Of a DNA stretch of 5,793 nucleotides, positions 5,099-5,793 are shown in pieces (positions within the stretch are counted from its first letter, which is position 1; each line of letters begins with the position of its first letter). This stretch comes from Clostridiales bacterium UBA1381 (GTDB taxonomy: Bacteria > Bacillota > Clostridia > UBA1381), in assembly GCA_002305435.1 (NCBI GenBank), contig DBQZ01000067.1, positions 5,188 through 10,980 of the forward strand, read 5' to 3'. The notes below the pieces were generated by a model. That model had not been told where the DNA came from. It did no database searches and worked only from the letters and a program-made list of their open reading frames with translations. Position numbers and translations under genes: made by a program.

Positions 5099-5793
5099 AT
5101 GCCAAATTCCAGACAGGAAAAGATAAGAAATTTTTGCATAATAGCGCATATCGACCATGGAAAATCCACGCTTGCCGACCGGCTTTTGGAGCTTACGGGC
5201 GAGGTCTCTGAGCGTGATATGGAGGAACAGCTCCTTGATAACATGGATCTTGAGCGTGAGAGAGGTATAACGATAAAGGCTCACGCCGTAAGGCTTAAGT
5301 ACAAACGCCAGGACGGAGATTATACTCTAAACCTCATAGATACTCCGGGTCATGTCGACTTTAATTACGAGGTATCACGAAGCCTTGCTGCCTGTGAGGG
5401 GGCGATACTTGTTGTGGATGCTTCTCAAGGGATAGAGGCGCAGACCCTTGCCAACACCTATCTTGCAATCGACCATGACCTTGAAGTAGTGCCGGTTGTA
5501 AACAAGATAGATCTGCCCTCGGCTCAGCCGGAAGCTGTTATCCATGAAATAGAGGATGTAATAGGCATACCGGCAGAGGACGCCCCGTTAATATCGGCAA
5601 AGACAGGGCTTAATGTGGAGGATGTGCTTGAGGAAATTGTAAACAAGATACCGGCGCCTGAGGGGGACGAGGACGCTCCGTTAAAAGCGCTGATATTCGA
5701 TTCCTACTATGACAGCTACCGTGGGGTTATAGTGTATGTGCGTGTCAAAGAAGGCGGACTGAAAGCCGGTGACAGGATACGCATGATGCAGAC
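5099..5793 (+). CDS. lepA: Elongation factor 4 (LepA), N-terminal 231 codons; continues past the right edge
   Basis: Ribosome-dependent translational GTPase that back-translocates or remodels stalled elongation complexes; cytosolic and membrane-associated. The visible part is the G domain and the start of domain II of a protein usually about 600 residues long. G1 AHIDHGKST is at 16-24 (LepA-type, with His at 20), RGIT at 55-58, DTPGH at 81-85, NKID at 135-138 and SAKTG at 166-170. The LepA hallmarks QLLDNMDLERERGITIKA (44-61), NLIDTPGHVDFNYEVSRSL (78-96) and the post-G-domain ALIFDSYYDSYRGVI (197-211) separate it from EF-G, BipA and tetracycline-resistance GTPases. An AAAGGA site lies about ten bases before the ATG. 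It reads away from the feo operon and shares only the control region with it. Confidence 0.97.
   Translation, partial: MPNSRQEKIRNFCIIAHIDHGKSTLADRLLELTGEVSERDMEEQLLDNMDLERERGITIKAHAVRLKYKRQDGDYTLNLIDTPGHVDFNYEVSRSLAACEGAILVVDASQGIEAQTLANTYLAIDHDLEVVPVVNKIDLPSAQPEAVIHEIEDVIGIPAEDAPLISAKTGLNVEDVLEEIVNKIPAPEGDEDAPLKALIFDSYYDSYRGVIVYVRVKEGGLKAGDRIRMMQ

Noticed and set aside
4963..5284. Minus-strand open frames overlapping the lepA start and the feo promoter
   Set aside because: They run antisense to conserved lepA G-domain sequence and through the divergent promoters, and their products look like nothing known.

Overview
The window looks like ordinary chromosome from a Gram-positive anaerobe of the class Clostridia, possibly a gut Ruminococcaceae/Oscillospirales-type organism. 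The reasons are the FeoA-FeoA-FeoB-small Cys-rich protein order, strong AGGAGG-type ribosome binding sites, medium GC, frequent ATA isoleucine codons, and a polyamine operon that pairs a bacterial-type SpeD with a short Orn/Lys/Arg decarboxylase. The genus is a guess; the class is a reasonable inference.

Layout, left to right. Positions 1-1571 (minus strand) hold the start of a polyamine operon: speD (S-adenosylmethionine decarboxylase proenzyme), then an Orn/Lys/Arg-type decarboxylase whose C-terminal half lies beyond the left edge. They are tightly coupled, and a near-consensus extended -10 promoter sits at 1623-1651. A hairpin terminator at 1691-1731 ends the operon to the right. Positions 1754-4905 (minus strand) hold a ferrous-iron uptake operon: feoA1, feoA2, feoB, and a 49-residue FeoB-associated Cys-rich membrane protein. 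Positions 4906-5098 are a divergent control region with back-to-back promoters. Positions 5099-5793 (plus strand) hold the first 231 codons of lepA (elongation factor 4), which runs off the right edge.

How the genes work together: FeoB is the GTPase-coupled Fe(II) permease. The two FeoA proteins are small SH3-like cytosolic partners, and the Cys-rich protein is presumably an accessory at the membrane. SpeD makes the aminopropyl donor, and the decarboxylase makes the diamine or its precursor; an aminopropyltransferase would be expected just beyond the left edge. lepA is a housekeeping translation gene with its own promoter.

The most interesting signal is regulatory. An inverted repeat of the form GTTAG-N6-CTAAC occurs at the feo promoter (one perfect copy, two degenerate) and again as a perfect 8-bp-arm copy directly in front of feoB. 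There it follows a terminator-like hairpin that overlaps the feoA2 stop codon. This suggests an iron- or manganese-responsive DtxR-family regulator with an unusual spacing of half-sites, and separate control of feoB inside its own operon. FeoB also carries an unusual acidic extracytoplasmic insertion. I see no mobile element, CRISPR array, RNA gene or wholly new system here.
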